64,000 nt of DNA from Pseudodesulfovibrio thermohalotolerans (GTDB lineage Bacteria; Desulfobacterota; Desulfovibrionia; Desulfovibrionales; Desulfovibrionaceae): assembly GCF_021353295.2 (NCBI RefSeq), contig NZ_CP120635.1, positions 3,625,501-3,689,500 on the forward strand, written 5' to 3'. The position numbers and the translations under genes are program-made. The notes beneath the pieces are model-generated. The model was not told where the DNA came from. It made no database searches and saw only the letters and a list, made by a program, of their open reading frames with translations. Shown one piece after another: positions 19,809 to 27,810 of this stretch (its first letter is position 1; every line of letters starts with the position of its first letter).

Positions 19809-20679
19809 GGGCATGGAAGCCTGGAGGTGCACATGCCCTGGAAAGAGGTGAAACCTATGGATGCGAGATGGAATTTTGTCATGAAGGCGATACTGCGGGG
19901 TGAGCCTATGGTGTCGCTGTGCCGGAAGTATGGAATCATCCGGAAGACGGGATACAAGTGGCTGAACAGATACTATAAATACGGAGCGCACGGGTTCTGC
20001 GGGCTGAGCCGAGGGCCGCGCCGGTGTCCAAGACGCCCATCGAAATGCGCGAGGCCATTGTCGCGCTGCGCAAGGCGAATCCCGGCCAAGGTCCCCGCAA
20101 GATCGCCGGGGAATTCCGTGCCAGGGGCCTTAAGGCCCCCTCTCCCTGCACCATTGCCGTCATCCTGGAAGAGGAAGGGCTGACGCGGCAAAGGAGGAAA
20201 CGCAACGCTTGTTTCCGCCAATGGCCAGGGCAATTGACCGTCCCTGACCATCCCAATCATGTTTGGACCGTGGATTACAAGGGCTGGAATATGCGCCAGC
20301 AGACACGGCTTATGCGCTCCTGGCGTAGGATTTACAACCATCGGCGCGGTCACGAGGCGCTTGGCATGGCCGTGCCCGCCAGCCGATACGCCCGGTCAGT
20401 CCGGCAGTGTCCCCCTATTATTCCAGATTTTCAATATGATGCGGACGTCGTTGTCAGGCGTGTCAAACGCAGCGGGGAAATCTTGTGGGCCGGGAAAATG
20501 CGGTACATCAACCAGGGGTTGCGCGGTTGCACGGTAGGGCTGCTGGAAAACCAAAACCGCGATATGAATGTTTACGCCGGATCGGTCCTGCTGGGGTTTT
20601 GAAAAGGGACGGCTCTGGGGGCCTGATCAGGCCCCCAGAGCCGAAACAGGGACAGTAAAAGTGTTACCTATGTTCCCGG
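19787..20679 (+). mobile_element. Decayed IS481-type insertion sequence
   Basis: The ends are 22-bp inverted repeats, left 19787-19808 and right 20658-20679, differing at one base (CCGGGAACAT[G/A]GGTAACACTTT). Inside is a broken transposase. At about 890 bases it is several hundred bases shorter than a full element, because the catalytic core is mostly missing. No target-site duplication could be recognised. It is almost certainly immobile by itself. Confidence 0.75.
19833..20602 (+). pseudogene. IS481-family transposase, frameshifted and internally deleted
   Basis: The N-terminal part starts MPWKEVKPMD and contains the helix-turn-helix LCRKYGIIRKTGYKWLNRYY. The frame breaks near 20020 and resumes from about 20024. 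The first catalytic aspartate survives in HVWTVDYKGW, but the sequence then jumps directly to the post-catalytic part YNHRRGHEALGMAVPASRY. The second Asp and the Glu of the DDE triad are therefore lost. The C-terminal domain (about the last 65 residues) is intact and ends VYAGSVLLGF. Confidence 0.8.
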
Positions 20680-20689
20680 TTGCGCAAGA

Positions 20690-20790
20690 CCCTTTTCAAA
20701 GGTTTTCCCCCTCCTCTTCCCCCCGTGCGCCGAAGGCGCCAAAAAAAAGTCCCGCAAAGCGGGAGCTTACAACACTCGCAAAAATCAACG
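20690..20790. repeat. Intergenic repeat with two hairpins
   Basis: CCTTTTCAAAGG, a pyrimidine tract (CCCCCTCCTCTTCCCCCC), GCGCCGAAGGCGCC and CCCGCAAAGCGGG follow one another. The CGCCGAAGGCG-plus-A-run part recurs at about 61640. The pyrimidine tract is the inverse of the purine tract at 19740-19755. It may also act as a terminator for the leftward small membrane protein gene. Confidence 0.45.
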
Positions 20791-20799
20791 GTCAACGCG

Positions 20800-21009
20800 T
20801 CAGACCGCCCCGGCCGGGCCGGGACGCATGGCGGCGGAATCGGACGGAGGTTTCCTTTCTTGCCGCCTTGCGGTTCCGGAGTCGTTGCCGAGGGATTCGA
20901 GGAGCCCGGCCAGCAGGCGGGCATTGGGGGCATCCTTGGACAGACGCACCACGGTGAGAGCGGCAAAAACGACGAGCAGCAAGAGCGCTGCTGGAACGGC
21001 GGCACACAT
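20800..21009 (-). CDS. Small single-pass membrane protein, unknown function
   Basis: 69 aa. The N-terminus is a hydrophobic helix (PAALLLLVVFAALTVVRL) and the rest is polar and basic. ATG 21009 is preceded by GGAGGTCCCTC, a good ribosome site, which is the main support for a real gene. It could be a signal-anchored peptide. No family was recognised. The plus-strand frame over the same bases lacks a ribosome site. Confidence 0.55.
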   Translation of the reverse strand: MCAAVPAALLLLVVFAALTVVRLSKDAPNARLLAGLLESLGNDSGTARRQERKPPSDSAAMRPGPAGAV

Positions 21010-21093
21010 GAGGGACCTCCATGTTTGACACAGAAGACCAAATCGTTGTTACGGGAATATGGTGAACCAGTGACCCTTGGGTGACGTTGCGGG

Positions 21094-21732
21094 CTACTTT
21101 CCGCCTTGAATAATCAGGTTGGGCAGCTCGTCTGTATCGTCGGGCTTGACCGGAAACCGTTCGACAAGCATTTCGCCGCAGCGACGCACCCCGGCACACA
21201 GGGCCTCACCCGGCCTGCCCGCGCGGATGCCGTCGGTGACCAGGGCGACGACCTCTTCCCAGGCGAGGGGATTGACCAGGTCGTTGATGCCCTTGTCGGC
21301 CAACACCTGGACCGAACGCTCGAAGACCGAGACGTAGATGATGATGCCGGTCTTGTCGCGGGTATTGTGCAGTCCGTGGGCGTGAAAGGCGGTGAAAGCG
21401 GCCTCGGCCACCTCGTCGCGCATCTCCCGCTTGGATATGAAGGGCTTCTTCAAGCCCGGCATGGCGTCGAACAGCCTGGAAAAACAGAGGAAGAGGGCGA
21501 GAAAAAGGGCGAGAAAGACCCACATGTCCTCGCGGCCCAGGGCCAGGGTCAGGGCCACGGCGGCAAGGGAGCCGCAAACGAGGCTGCCGATGAGCCCCGC
21601 ACGGGGATAGTCGTAGCTCATGTCCGCGATGACCGGCACGATTTCGCCGGACGTCGACTTTTCAGCCTCTTGGACGCACTTGACGAGCGCGTCCTGTTCC
21701 GCCTTGGTGAGAAATGTATCTGCGTTGCTCAT
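21094..21732 (-). CDS. TPM-domain membrane protein
   Basis: 212 aa with a TPM (YgcG-like) domain split around two hydrophobic helices (about residues 45-90). The motif SGEIVPVIADMSYDYPRAG opens the domain and GIIIYVSVFERSVQVLADKGI is its core. It is the distal gene of a leftward lemA - ygcG-like - TPM cluster that recurs in many proteobacteria; its biochemical role is not established. ATG 21732 has AGAGG upstream; an extension to 21756 overlaps the upstream gene. Confidence 0.8.
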   Translation of the reverse strand: MSNADTFLTKAEQDALVKCVQEAEKSTSGEIVPVIADMSYDYPRAGLIGSLVCGSLAAVALTLALGREDMWVFLALFLALFLCFSRLFDAMPGLKKPFISKREMRDEVAEAAFTAFHAHGLHNTRDKTGIIIYVSVFERSVQVLADKGINDLVNPLAWEEVVALVTDGIRAGRPGEALCAGVRRCGEMLVERFPVKPDDTDELPNLIIQGGK

Positions 21733-21749
21733 GGATGAACCTCTTTGAC

Positions 21750-22529
21750 CTACCAACCGCCGGAAGCGCCGCCGCCTCCGAAACCGCCCCCGCCGAAGCC
21801 GCCGAAGCCGCCTCCGCCTCCGCCAAATCCGCCGCCCCCGCCGATACGAGGTCCGGGGAAGAAGATGACGCCGGGACCGCTGCGCCCGGCCGTGCGAACG
21901 CCTTCGGAAGCGCCGGGAATCCTGCGTCGGCCGAATTTCTCGGTCAGCAGGATGATGAAGATCATGGGACCGATGAGAATGGCCAGGATGTTGAGCTTGC
22001 TCTTGCGCTTCTTGGGCAGGGCCGTGAACTCGCCGCGCACGGCTCCGGAGATGGCGGCAACGCCTTCAATGAAGCCCTGGTCGAAACGCCCGGCCCTGAA
22101 CTGCGGGGAGATGACGTTGTCGATGATCTGCCCGGAGAGCACGTCGGTCAGCCTTCCCTCAAGGCCGTAGCCCACCTCGATGCGGATTTTGTGGTCCGCC
22201 TTGCTGACCAGAAGGATGACCCCGTTGTCGAAGTCCCTTTGGCCGACTTTCCAGGCCTCGGCGACCCGGATGGAGAAGTCCTCAAGGGAATCGCCCTTGA
22301 GGGACGGGACGGTCAGGACGGCGACCTGGGTGGAGTCGGTACGCTCCAGGTCGGCCAGCCGATCTTCAATGGTCTGCCGCGTCCGCGGGGTCATCATCCC
22401 GGCCAGATCGTTGACCCGCGTGGTGTACGGGGGCACGTCCAGGGCCAGGGCCCCGGCGGACAGGCCCAGAACCAGGGCCAGGATCAAGGCCGGGACAAGG
22501 CCCGCCGTTCTGCTCGAAAGAAGTCGCAC
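21750..22529 (-). CDS. TPM-domain protein with glycine-rich tail (YgcG family)
   Basis: 259 aa. It has a Sec signal peptide (ALILALVLGLSAGALA), a periplasmic TPM domain (about residues 30-160) with GVILLVSKADHKIRIEVGYGLEG, one membrane helix (ILAILIGPMIFIILL) and a tail made almost wholly of Gly-Gly-Phe repeats. GTG 22529 is chosen because AGGCGGGG lies at normal distance; TTG 22535 is the alternative. It sits between lemA and the second TPM gene in one operon. Confidence 0.82.
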   Translation of the reverse strand: MRLLSSRTAGLVPALILALVLGLSAGALALDVPPYTTRVNDLAGMMTPRTRQTIEDRLADLERTDSTQVAVLTVPSLKGDSLEDFSIRVAEAWKVGQRDFDNGVILLVSKADHKIRIEVGYGLEGRLTDVLSGQIIDNVISPQFRAGRFDQGFIEGVAAISGAVRGEFTALPKKRKSKLNILAILIGPMIFIILLTEKFGRRRIPGASEGVRTAGRSGPGVIFFPGPRIGGGGGFGGGGGGFGGFGGGGFGGGGASGGW

Positions 22530-22542
22530 CGCCAAACCCCGC

Positions 22543-23142
22543 CTAGGACTCGGACCCGAAGTTCACCTTGGGGACGGCCTTGGCGTCCGGAGCCGCCTCG
22601 AAGAACTCCTTGCGATCCAGGTGGAGCAACAGCGAGTTGGTCAAGGAGTTGGGGAACTTGCGGATGGAGAAGTTGAAAGTCTTGACCGCTTCGTTGTACC
22701 GCTGCCGGGCCACGTTGATACGGTTCTCGGTGCCTTCGAGCTGATGTTGCAGGCCGAGGTAATTCTGATTGGCCTTGAGATCGGGATACCGCTCCACCAC
22801 GACCATGAGCCGGGACAGGGCAGAGGAAAGCTCTCCCTGTGCCGCCTGGAAGTTGGCCAGGGCATTCTTGTCGGTGAGCATCTCGGGAGAAATTTTGGTC
22901 TGAACGGCCTTGGCCCGCGCCTCGACAACAGCGGTCAGGGTGGACTTCTCGTGAGCGGCCGCGCCCTTGACCGTCTCCACAAGGTTGGGGATCAGGTCCG
23001 CGCGCCGTTGCAGGGCGGACTCAAGATTTCCCCAGGCCGCGAAGACCTCTTCCTCCTGCTGCTGCATGGCGTTGTAGCCGCAGCCGGCTAGAGACGTGGC
23101 GATAAGCAAGGCCGCGAAGGCCGTGACAAGTCGTTTGAGCAT
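22543..23142 (-). CDS. lemA: LemA family lipoprotein
   Basis: 199 aa. The signal peptide ends in the lipobox LAGC, so the mature protein should be lipid-anchored. The LemA core of long helices follows, including [19 protein letters not shown] and [24 protein letters not shown]. Start at ATG 23142; an upstream extension to 23211 is not supported. It is the first gene of the lemA/TPM operon. Confidence 0.9.
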   Translation of the reverse strand: MLKRLVTAFAALLIATSLAGCGYNAMQQQEEEVFAAWGNLESALQRRADLIPNLVETVKGAAAHEKSTLTAVVEARAKAVQTKISPEMLTDKNALANFQAAQGELSSALSRLMVVVERYPDLKANQNYLGLQHQLEGTENRINVARQRYNEAVKTFNFSIRKFPNSLTNSLLLHLDRKEFFEAAPDAKAVPKVNFGSES

Positions 23143-23244
23143 GGCTTGCTTTCCCTTTGTTTGGGGTTGATGTCGCTTGGGTACAAATGCGCCCGGAAGC
23201 GCAAAAGTCAAGACGATCCGACCGGATTGCCCCGAAACCGACTG

Positions 23245-23691
23245 TTATTTCTTTTTCTTTGCGGGCCGTTTGAGGCGCTTGCCCGCCGCGAGGAGCCTGC
23301 GCAGCTCGGCGGCTGCCGCGACCGTGTCGGACTCGTGGAGCAGGAACCGCTCCTTGGAGGTCTGAAAGTGCCAGCCGGCGGGCCGGCTAAGGAGCTTGGC
23401 CCCACGCGACAGCAGATATTCCTCGGCTTCGGTCTCGGCGGCCACGCATTGCATCTCGGCCAGGATCTCCTGCCGCTTCTGCATGTCCCGAAGGAATTGG
23501 GCGATCTCATAGACGGACCGCGTAAGGTCCTCGGGCTGAATGTCCGTTTCCTTCTTGCGCCCAGACAGATGCCGTTGCAGTTCGTTGAGGTCTGTTTTCA
23601 GCTCCTTGATCTCGAACAGGGCTTTGTCTTTTGAAATTTCAATTTTGTCGGTAAGTTGCTTGTATATCGCTCGCAATTTCTGTGTGGACAT
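23245..23691 (-). CDS. Hypothetical coiled-coil protein
   Basis: 148 aa, rich in charged residues. The first 90 residues are predicted helical with heptad-like spacing (KALFEIKELKTDLNELQRHL). The C-terminus is very basic and ends in a lysine run (RPAKKKK). It has no signal peptide, so it is probably cytoplasmic. AGG is placed upstream of the ATG. No family was recognised. It stands alone between lemA and the yigZ-like gene. Confidence 0.65.
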   Translation of the reverse strand: MSTQKLRAIYKQLTDKIEISKDKALFEIKELKTDLNELQRHLSGRKKETDIQPEDLTRSVYEIAQFLRDMQKRQEILAEMQCVAAETEAEEYLLSRGAKLLSRPAGWHFQTSKERFLLHESDTVAAAAELRRLLAAGKRLKRPAKKKK

Positions 23692-23784
23692 GGAACCTGC
23701 TTTGCACCTTGCTGTTACCCCGGATTATCAAAAGCCTAGTTTAGGCTAGCCCATTTTCCGGACGATTCGCAACCGCTCGCGCCA

Positions 23785-24396
23785 TCATTTTTCGTGTATT
23801 TTCGCGCGTCCGGTGGTCAGCTCGGTCACTGCGGCGATAAAATCGCCCGCCCGCTCCTCGGGCAACTCCAAGGTGAACCCGGCCTCGTCGCTGAAGGCCT
23901 CCTCCAGCACCTCGGCTTCGAAATCGGGCATCAGCCGCTTGAACAGGGTCACTGATGAATAGGGAATGGACACGGCCAATTGCGTAGTCACGACCATCTC
24001 GCGCAGGGGAAGGGTCTCCAGGCCGAGCTTGACCAATCCGGCATAGGCCCGGACCAGTCCGCCGGTGCCGAGCTTGGTGCCGCCGAAATACCGGGTGACC
24101 ACCGCGACGATTTCGCCCACGCCCGAATGGAGCAGACCGTTCAGCATGGGCTTTCCCGCCGTGCCGCTCGGCTCGCCGTCGTCGCTCAAGCCCACCGAGG
24201 CCGTGTCGCCCGGCGGGCCCGCGTTGAAGGCCCAACAATTGTGGGTGGCGTCAGGAAATTCCTCTTTGACGGCTGCCACGAAAGCGCGGGCGGATTCGGC
24301 GTCCGGAGCGTGGCCCATGGACGTGATGAACCGGCTGCGCTTGATGCTTTCTTCCACCCGGTGAAAGGCGGCGGGTATGGGGTAACGTTCCGACAT
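23785..24396 (-). CDS. YigZ/IMPACT family protein
   Basis: 203 aa. The N-terminal IMPACT domain contains IKRSRFITSMGHA, THNCWAFNAG, SDDGEPSGTAGKPML and VTRYFGGTKLGTGGLVRAY, the family hallmarks. A C-terminal ferredoxin-like DUF1949 domain follows. The family is related to regulators of translation (GCN2 inhibition in eukaryotes), but the bacterial role is unsettled. Start at ATG 24396; the longer open frame is not homologous. Confidence 0.9.
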   Translation of the reverse strand: MSERYPIPAAFHRVEESIKRSRFITSMGHAPDAESARAFVAAVKEEFPDATHNCWAFNAGPPGDTASVGLSDDGEPSGTAGKPMLNGLLHSGVGEIVAVVTRYFGGTKLGTGGLVRAYAGLVKLGLETLPLREMVVTTQLAVSIPYSSVTLFKRLMPDFEAEVLEEAFSDEAGFTLELPEERAGDFIAAVTELTTGRAKIHEK

Positions 24397-24464
24397 GGAA
24401 GCGGTGTAGCGTGCGCCGCGAAGACGGGTCAACCCCGGTCCGCGCAGGTCCGGCAAGGCTGGCG

Positions 24465-24920
24465 CTATCCCCGTATGCCCGCCTCCTCCTCCGCCAACGC
24501 CTTGAGAATGAGGCCAAAGAAACCTCCCGCCTCCCCGACGTATCGCCAGCCGAGTTGGGAGGAGCACCCGGTACACAGGACCACCTGCCAGCGGTGCCCC
24601 GGAAACCATGTGAATTCGTCGGTCTCAGGCCCGGCGGGCAGCAGGTTTTTCGCCGAGGCGAAACAGCCCAGCTCGAAGACCAGCCCGTGGGGATTGAAAA
24701 AGACGTGCCGATGGCTGCCGTTCACCTCCATGGCGAAGTCTCGCCGGGTGATCCGGCTCCGGCACGCCCGGCAGACCAAAACGCCGCCGGTCTCGGCGTC
24801 CGAAAGCTCCGGGCTTTCGCCGGGCCGCCCGTCCGGGGACTCGGGTCCGCCCGGGGACGGCGTTTCCCGATCCGGCTCCCCGCGCAACGCGCGAATCGAT
24901 GTCTTGCAGCGTAGGATCAT
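24465..24920 (-). CDS. CULT-domain (cereblon-like) zinc-binding protein
   Basis: 151 aa. After a Pro/Gly-rich linker, the C-terminal 100 residues match the CULT domain, the thalidomide-binding domain of cereblon. It shows CRAC and CTGC as zinc ligands, the NPHG turn, and three tryptophans at the pocket positions (FTWFPGHRW ... SSQLGW), then FFGL. Bacterial CULT proteins are known but rare and their natural ligand is unsettled. ATG 24920 is preferred because GGAGG sits 6 bases upstream; ATG 24941 is less likely. There is no signal peptide, so it is probably cytoplasmic. Confidence 0.85.
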   Translation of the reverse strand: MILRCKTSIRALRGEPDRETPSPGGPESPDGRPGESPELSDAETGGVLVCRACRSRITRRDFAMEVNGSHRHVFFNPHGLVFELGCFASAKNLLPAGPETDEFTWFPGHRWQVVLCTGCSSQLGWRYVGEAGGFFGLILKALAEEEAGIRG

Positions 24921-25007
24921 AGAGGCCTCCGTCCCGACCATACGCTACCGCCCCTCTTTGGTCGAGCGCAGGACAGCCTTGGCCGGGCAAAAGGAAAACG
25001 CTCCGGG

Positions 25008-25036
25008 TTGACCGCCGCCACGGGCGTCCGTACATC
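25008..25036 (+). promoter_or_regulatory. Promoter candidate for a leaderless transcript
   Basis: TTGACC (25008-25013) and TACATC (25031-25036) are 17 bases apart. The expected start of transcription, 12 bases after the first T of the -10, falls on the A of the ATG at 25043, which has no ribosome site. The -10 match is modest. Confidence 0.35.
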
Positions 25037-25042
25037 TTGAGC

Positions 25043-25330
25043 ATGACCAATGTCGGCGATTCCCCTCACCTGCGGCTTTGCGACGCCTGCTGCGACACCT
25101 CCGGCACGGCCAAGGAGATGATGAAGACGGGCGGCTGCACCTGCGATATCTGCGGCTGGGCCTGCAAATGCTGCGGCGACGACGGCAGGCAGTTCGTCAA
25201 CAGGGTCCTGGTGCGCACCATTCCCGCCGAAGGATGGGCCTACCTCCAATGGCGAAACCAACGCAGCCTCGCTCCCCTGGACTGGGAAAAACTCTTCCTC
25301 CACGGCAGGCGGGAAGAGAGCGGCAAATAA
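25043..25330 (+). CDS. Small cysteine-rich protein, unknown function
   Basis: 95 aa with nine cysteines in the first half (CDACC, CTCDICGWACKCCG). The pattern suggests one or two zinc-ribbon or metal-binding sites. The C-terminal half is aromatic and basic (WAYLQWRNQ, LDWEKLFLHGRR). It lacks a Shine-Dalgarno site, but the promoter geometry would allow a leaderless mRNA. It is divergent from the CULT-domain gene, about 120 bases apart. The opposite-strand frame over these bases has no comparable pattern. No family was recognised. Confidence 0.55.
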   Translation: MTNVGDSPHLRLCDACCDTSGTAKEMMKTGGCTCDICGWACKCCGDDGRQFVNRVLVRTIPAEGWAYLQWRNQRSLAPLDWEKLFLHGRREESGK

Positions 25331-25361
25331 CGCAGTCCCTCCGTGGGGACCGGCGGCGCGG

Positions 25362-25973
25362 CTAGGCCGTGAGCGCGGACCGTACCAGGGAAACCGCCAC
25401 GGCCCACATAGTCAGACAGACCGCCCCGTCCAGAACGCGCCAGGCGGCTTCCCGGGAAAACAGCGGAGCCAACGCCCGGCCACCCAACCCCAGGGCCAGA
25501 AACCAGGTGACCGAGGCCGCGAACGCCCCGAGCCCGAAAACGTATCGCGCCGAACCGGCAAACCGCCCGCTGATCGAACCCATAAGCAACACGGTGTCCA
25601 AGTACACGTGCGGGTTGAGCAGGGTCACGGCCAGGGTCAACGCCAATGTCCGCATGAGCCCCCTGTCGACCTCCATTCTCGCCTCCAGGGAACCGCCGCG
25701 CAGGGCCGATCTGAACGCCGTCAGGCCGTACCACGCCAGAAACGCCGCCCCGGCCCAGGCCGCAACGCGCCCCAAAGCCGGATTCGATGCCACGGCCGCG
25801 CCCACGCCCGTCACCCCAAGCCCGATAAGCAGCCCGTCGCACAGGATGCACAACGCCGCCACCGCCAGATGATGATTGCGTCGCACTCCCTGCGTCAGCA
25901 CGAACGCGTTCTGCGCGCCGATGGCCACGATCAGCCCGCCGCCCATGGCGTATCCCTGTATAAATGGCGTCAC
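25362..25973 (-). CDS. argO: LysE/ArgO family amino acid exporter
   Basis: 203 aa with about six hydrophobic helices. It has the LysE-family motifs GAQNAFVLTQGVRRNHH near the N-terminus and NPHVYLDTVLLMG in the middle. It exports arginine or lysine across the inner membrane. GTG 25973 is chosen because AGGAG lies 7 bases upstream and the length then matches ArgO; the ATG at 25994 abuts its own ribosome site. It is divergent from an ArgP-type regulator, the usual arrangement. argO rather than lysE is a tentative choice. Confidence 0.85.
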   Translation of the reverse strand: MTPFIQGYAMGGGLIVAIGAQNAFVLTQGVRRNHHLAVAALCILCDGLLIGLGVTGVGAAVASNPALGRVAAWAGAAFLAWYGLTAFRSALRGGSLEARMEVDRGLMRTLALTLAVTLLNPHVYLDTVLLMGSISGRFAGSARYVFGLGAFAASVTWFLALGLGGRALAPLFSREAAWRVLDGAVCLTMWAVAVSLVRSALTA

Positions 25974-26107
25974 TCCAACACTCCTGTTCCCCATCCTCTT
26001 TTTTTCACGACCTTTTTTGCGCCGCGACGCAATGTCAGGGGAGATTGTTTACGGTGAGGTTGTAGGAGGCCGGGGATGATCGTGTAAAACTAATTGTTTT
26101 CATGGAC

Positions 26108-26124
26108 CATTAGCAATGCTAATG
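26108..26124. promoter_or_regulatory. Inverted repeat between argO and argP
   Basis: CATTAGC-AAT-GCTAATG is a perfect 7-bp inverted repeat in an AT-rich stretch just upstream of argP and about 135 bases upstream of argO. It contains a T-N11-A pattern (ATTAGCAATGCTAAT), as expected for a LysR-type regulator. Binding is inferred. Confidence 0.45.
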
Positions 26125-26131
26125 ATGGAGC

Positions 26132-27025
26132 ATGTTGGATTACAAATTGGTCGAGGCTTTCGCGGCCATTATCGGCGAAGGCGGATTCGAAAAGGGCGCG
26201 CGGGTTCTGCATCTTACCCAGGGAGCCGTGTCCCAGCGGATCAAGCTGCTGGAGGAACAGACCGGGTGCGTGCTGCTCGTGCGATCCTCGCCGCCGCGTC
26301 CCACGGCAGCGGGCCGGGACATGCTCCGACACTATCGCCGGGTGAGGCGGCTCGAAGAGGACCTGGCCGCCGGGACCGACCGGAAACGCGCCGAATTCGA
26401 CACCCTCGCCGTCGGCCTCAACGCCGATTCCCTGGCCACCTGGTTTTTCCCAGCCGTAAACGACTATCTCGACACCGAGGCAGTGCTCCTGGACCTGTCC
26501 GTGGACGATCAGGCCGAGACCCTCAAACTCCTCAAGGCGGGCGAGGTCATCGGCTGCGTCTCGGACCGCGCCGATCCCGTCCAGGGGTGCCGCGTGGAAT
26601 ACCTCGGCGACATGGATTACCGTTTGTATGGCACTCCGTCATACAAAGCGAAGTGGTTCCGGGATGGCGTCGGCATTGAGGAGGCCGAAGCGGCCCCTAT
26701 ACTCGTCTTCAACCGCAAGGACGTCATGCACGAAACGCTGCTGGCCGAAGCTCTGGGTGAACACCCTGTCCTGCGGGCACCCTTCTACCTGCCGTCGTCC
26801 GAGAAATTCCCCGAGGCCATCGCTTCGGGCAGGGTGTGCGGAATGCTCCCGGACCAGCAGGCCGAACCGGGGCTCAAACGGGGCGAGCTTGTGGACCTGC
26901 TGCCCGGCCACGTCTTCACCGTCCGCCTGCACTGGCATTGCTGGAACCTCGAATCCGCGCGCCTGGCCGGGTTCACCGACGCTCTGGTCCGCGCCGCGCG
27001 CTCCCTGCTCAGTCAGCGTCCATAG
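26132..27025 (+). CDS. argP: LysR-type regulator, ArgP/LysG family
   Basis: 297 aa. The N-terminal winged helix contains GARVLHLTQGAVSQRIKLLEEQTG; the rest is the LysR effector domain. ArgP proteins activate argO in response to arginine or lysine. Start at ATG 26132 with GGAGC just upstream. The divergent position relative to an exporter of the LysE/ArgO family supports the assignment, and the palindrome at 26108-26124 is its likely operator. Confidence 0.87.
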   Translation: MLDYKLVEAFAAIIGEGGFEKGARVLHLTQGAVSQRIKLLEEQTGCVLLVRSSPPRPTAAGRDMLRHYRRVRRLEEDLAAGTDRKRAEFDTLAVGLNADSLATWFFPAVNDYLDTEAVLLDLSVDDQAETLKLLKAGEVIGCVSDRADPVQGCRVEYLGDMDYRLYGTPSYKAKWFRDGVGIEEAEAAPILVFNRKDVMHETLLAEALGEHPVLRAPFYLPSSEKFPEAIASGRVCGMLPDQQAEPGLKRGELVDLLPGHVFTVRLHWHCWNLESARLAGFTDALVRAARSLLSQRP

Positions 27026-27089
27026 GTTTGCCCAACCCGCCCCTTTGTTGTATGCACCGGAAAACACACGCCGAATCAAGGAGTCATGC

Positions 27090-27731
27090 ATGAAACGGTT
27101 TGCTCTGGTCCTGTCCGTCCTCACCCTCTTCGCCGCCTACGGCTGCTCGAAGACCTACTACTCCGCCATGGAGTCCATGGGTTACGACAAGAGGGAAATA
27201 CTTTCCGACCGCGTGGAAAACGCCCGCGAATCCCAGAAGGACGCCAAGGAACAGTTCGCCTCCGCTCTTGAGCAGTTCAAGTCCGTGGTCGATTTCGACG
27301 GCGGCAAGCTCCAGGATGTTTATGAGAAGCTCAACGACGAGTACGAGGAATGCGTTTCCGAAGCCGGTCAGGTCAAATCGCGGATCGACTCCGTCGAGGA
27401 CGTTGCCGGTGCCCTGTTCGACGAGTGGAACGATGAAATCAAACTCTACTCCAGCGCCAAGCTGCGCCGCTCCAGCCAGCAGAAGCTCGCCGCCACCAAG
27501 AAGCGGTACAACGGCCTCATCAGGGCCATGCGCAACGCGGAGAAGAAGATGTATCCCGTGCTGGAGGCGTTCGAGGACCAGGTTCTCTACCTCAAGCACA
27601 ACCTCAACGCCAAGGCCGTGGCCGCCCTCGAAGGCGAGCTGACCTCCATCCGTACTGACGTGGACGCCCTCATCAAGGAGATGGACAAGTCCATCGCCGA
27701 GGCCGACGACTTCATCAAGACCCTGGAATAA
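27090..27731 (+). CDS. DUF2959 family lipoprotein
   Basis: 213 aa. The signal peptide ends in a lipobox-like AAYGC. The mature part is long helical coiled coil beginning KTYYSAMESMGYDKREIL, a hallmark of DUF2959 proteins. It is probably membrane-anchored on the outer side of the inner membrane or on the outer membrane. Function unknown. Start at ATG 27090 with AAGGAG upstream; an ATG four bases earlier is out of frame. A strong terminator follows. Confidence 0.85.
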   Translation: MKRFALVLSVLTLFAAYGCSKTYYSAMESMGYDKREILSDRVENARESQKDAKEQFASALEQFKSVVDFDGGKLQDVYEKLNDEYEECVSEAGQVKSRIDSVEDVAGALFDEWNDEIKLYSSAKLRRSSQQKLAATKKRYNGLIRAMRNAEKKMYPVLEAFEDQVLYLKHNLNAKAVAALEGELTSIRTDVDALIKEMDKSIAEADDFIKTLE

Positions 27732-27754
27732 CCGGCGCGCATACGAATGAGAAA

Positions 27755-27786
27755 GGGCCGACGGCATCAGCCGTCGGCCCTTTTTT
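27755..27786 (+). terminator. Terminator after the DUF2959 gene
   Basis: An 11-bp perfect GC stem (27755-27765 with 27770-27780), ATCA loop and six T. It sits between the convergent DUF2959 and fumC genes. Confidence 0.88.
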
Positions 27787-27810
27787 CGTGTCGCGGAAAA
27801 ATCTTCGCGC

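Noticed and set aside
21714..22676. Rightward 320-codon open frame over the TPM gene
   Set aside because: It is the shadow of the Gly-rich tail of the leftward protein, giving Ala/Pro-rich low-complexity sequence.
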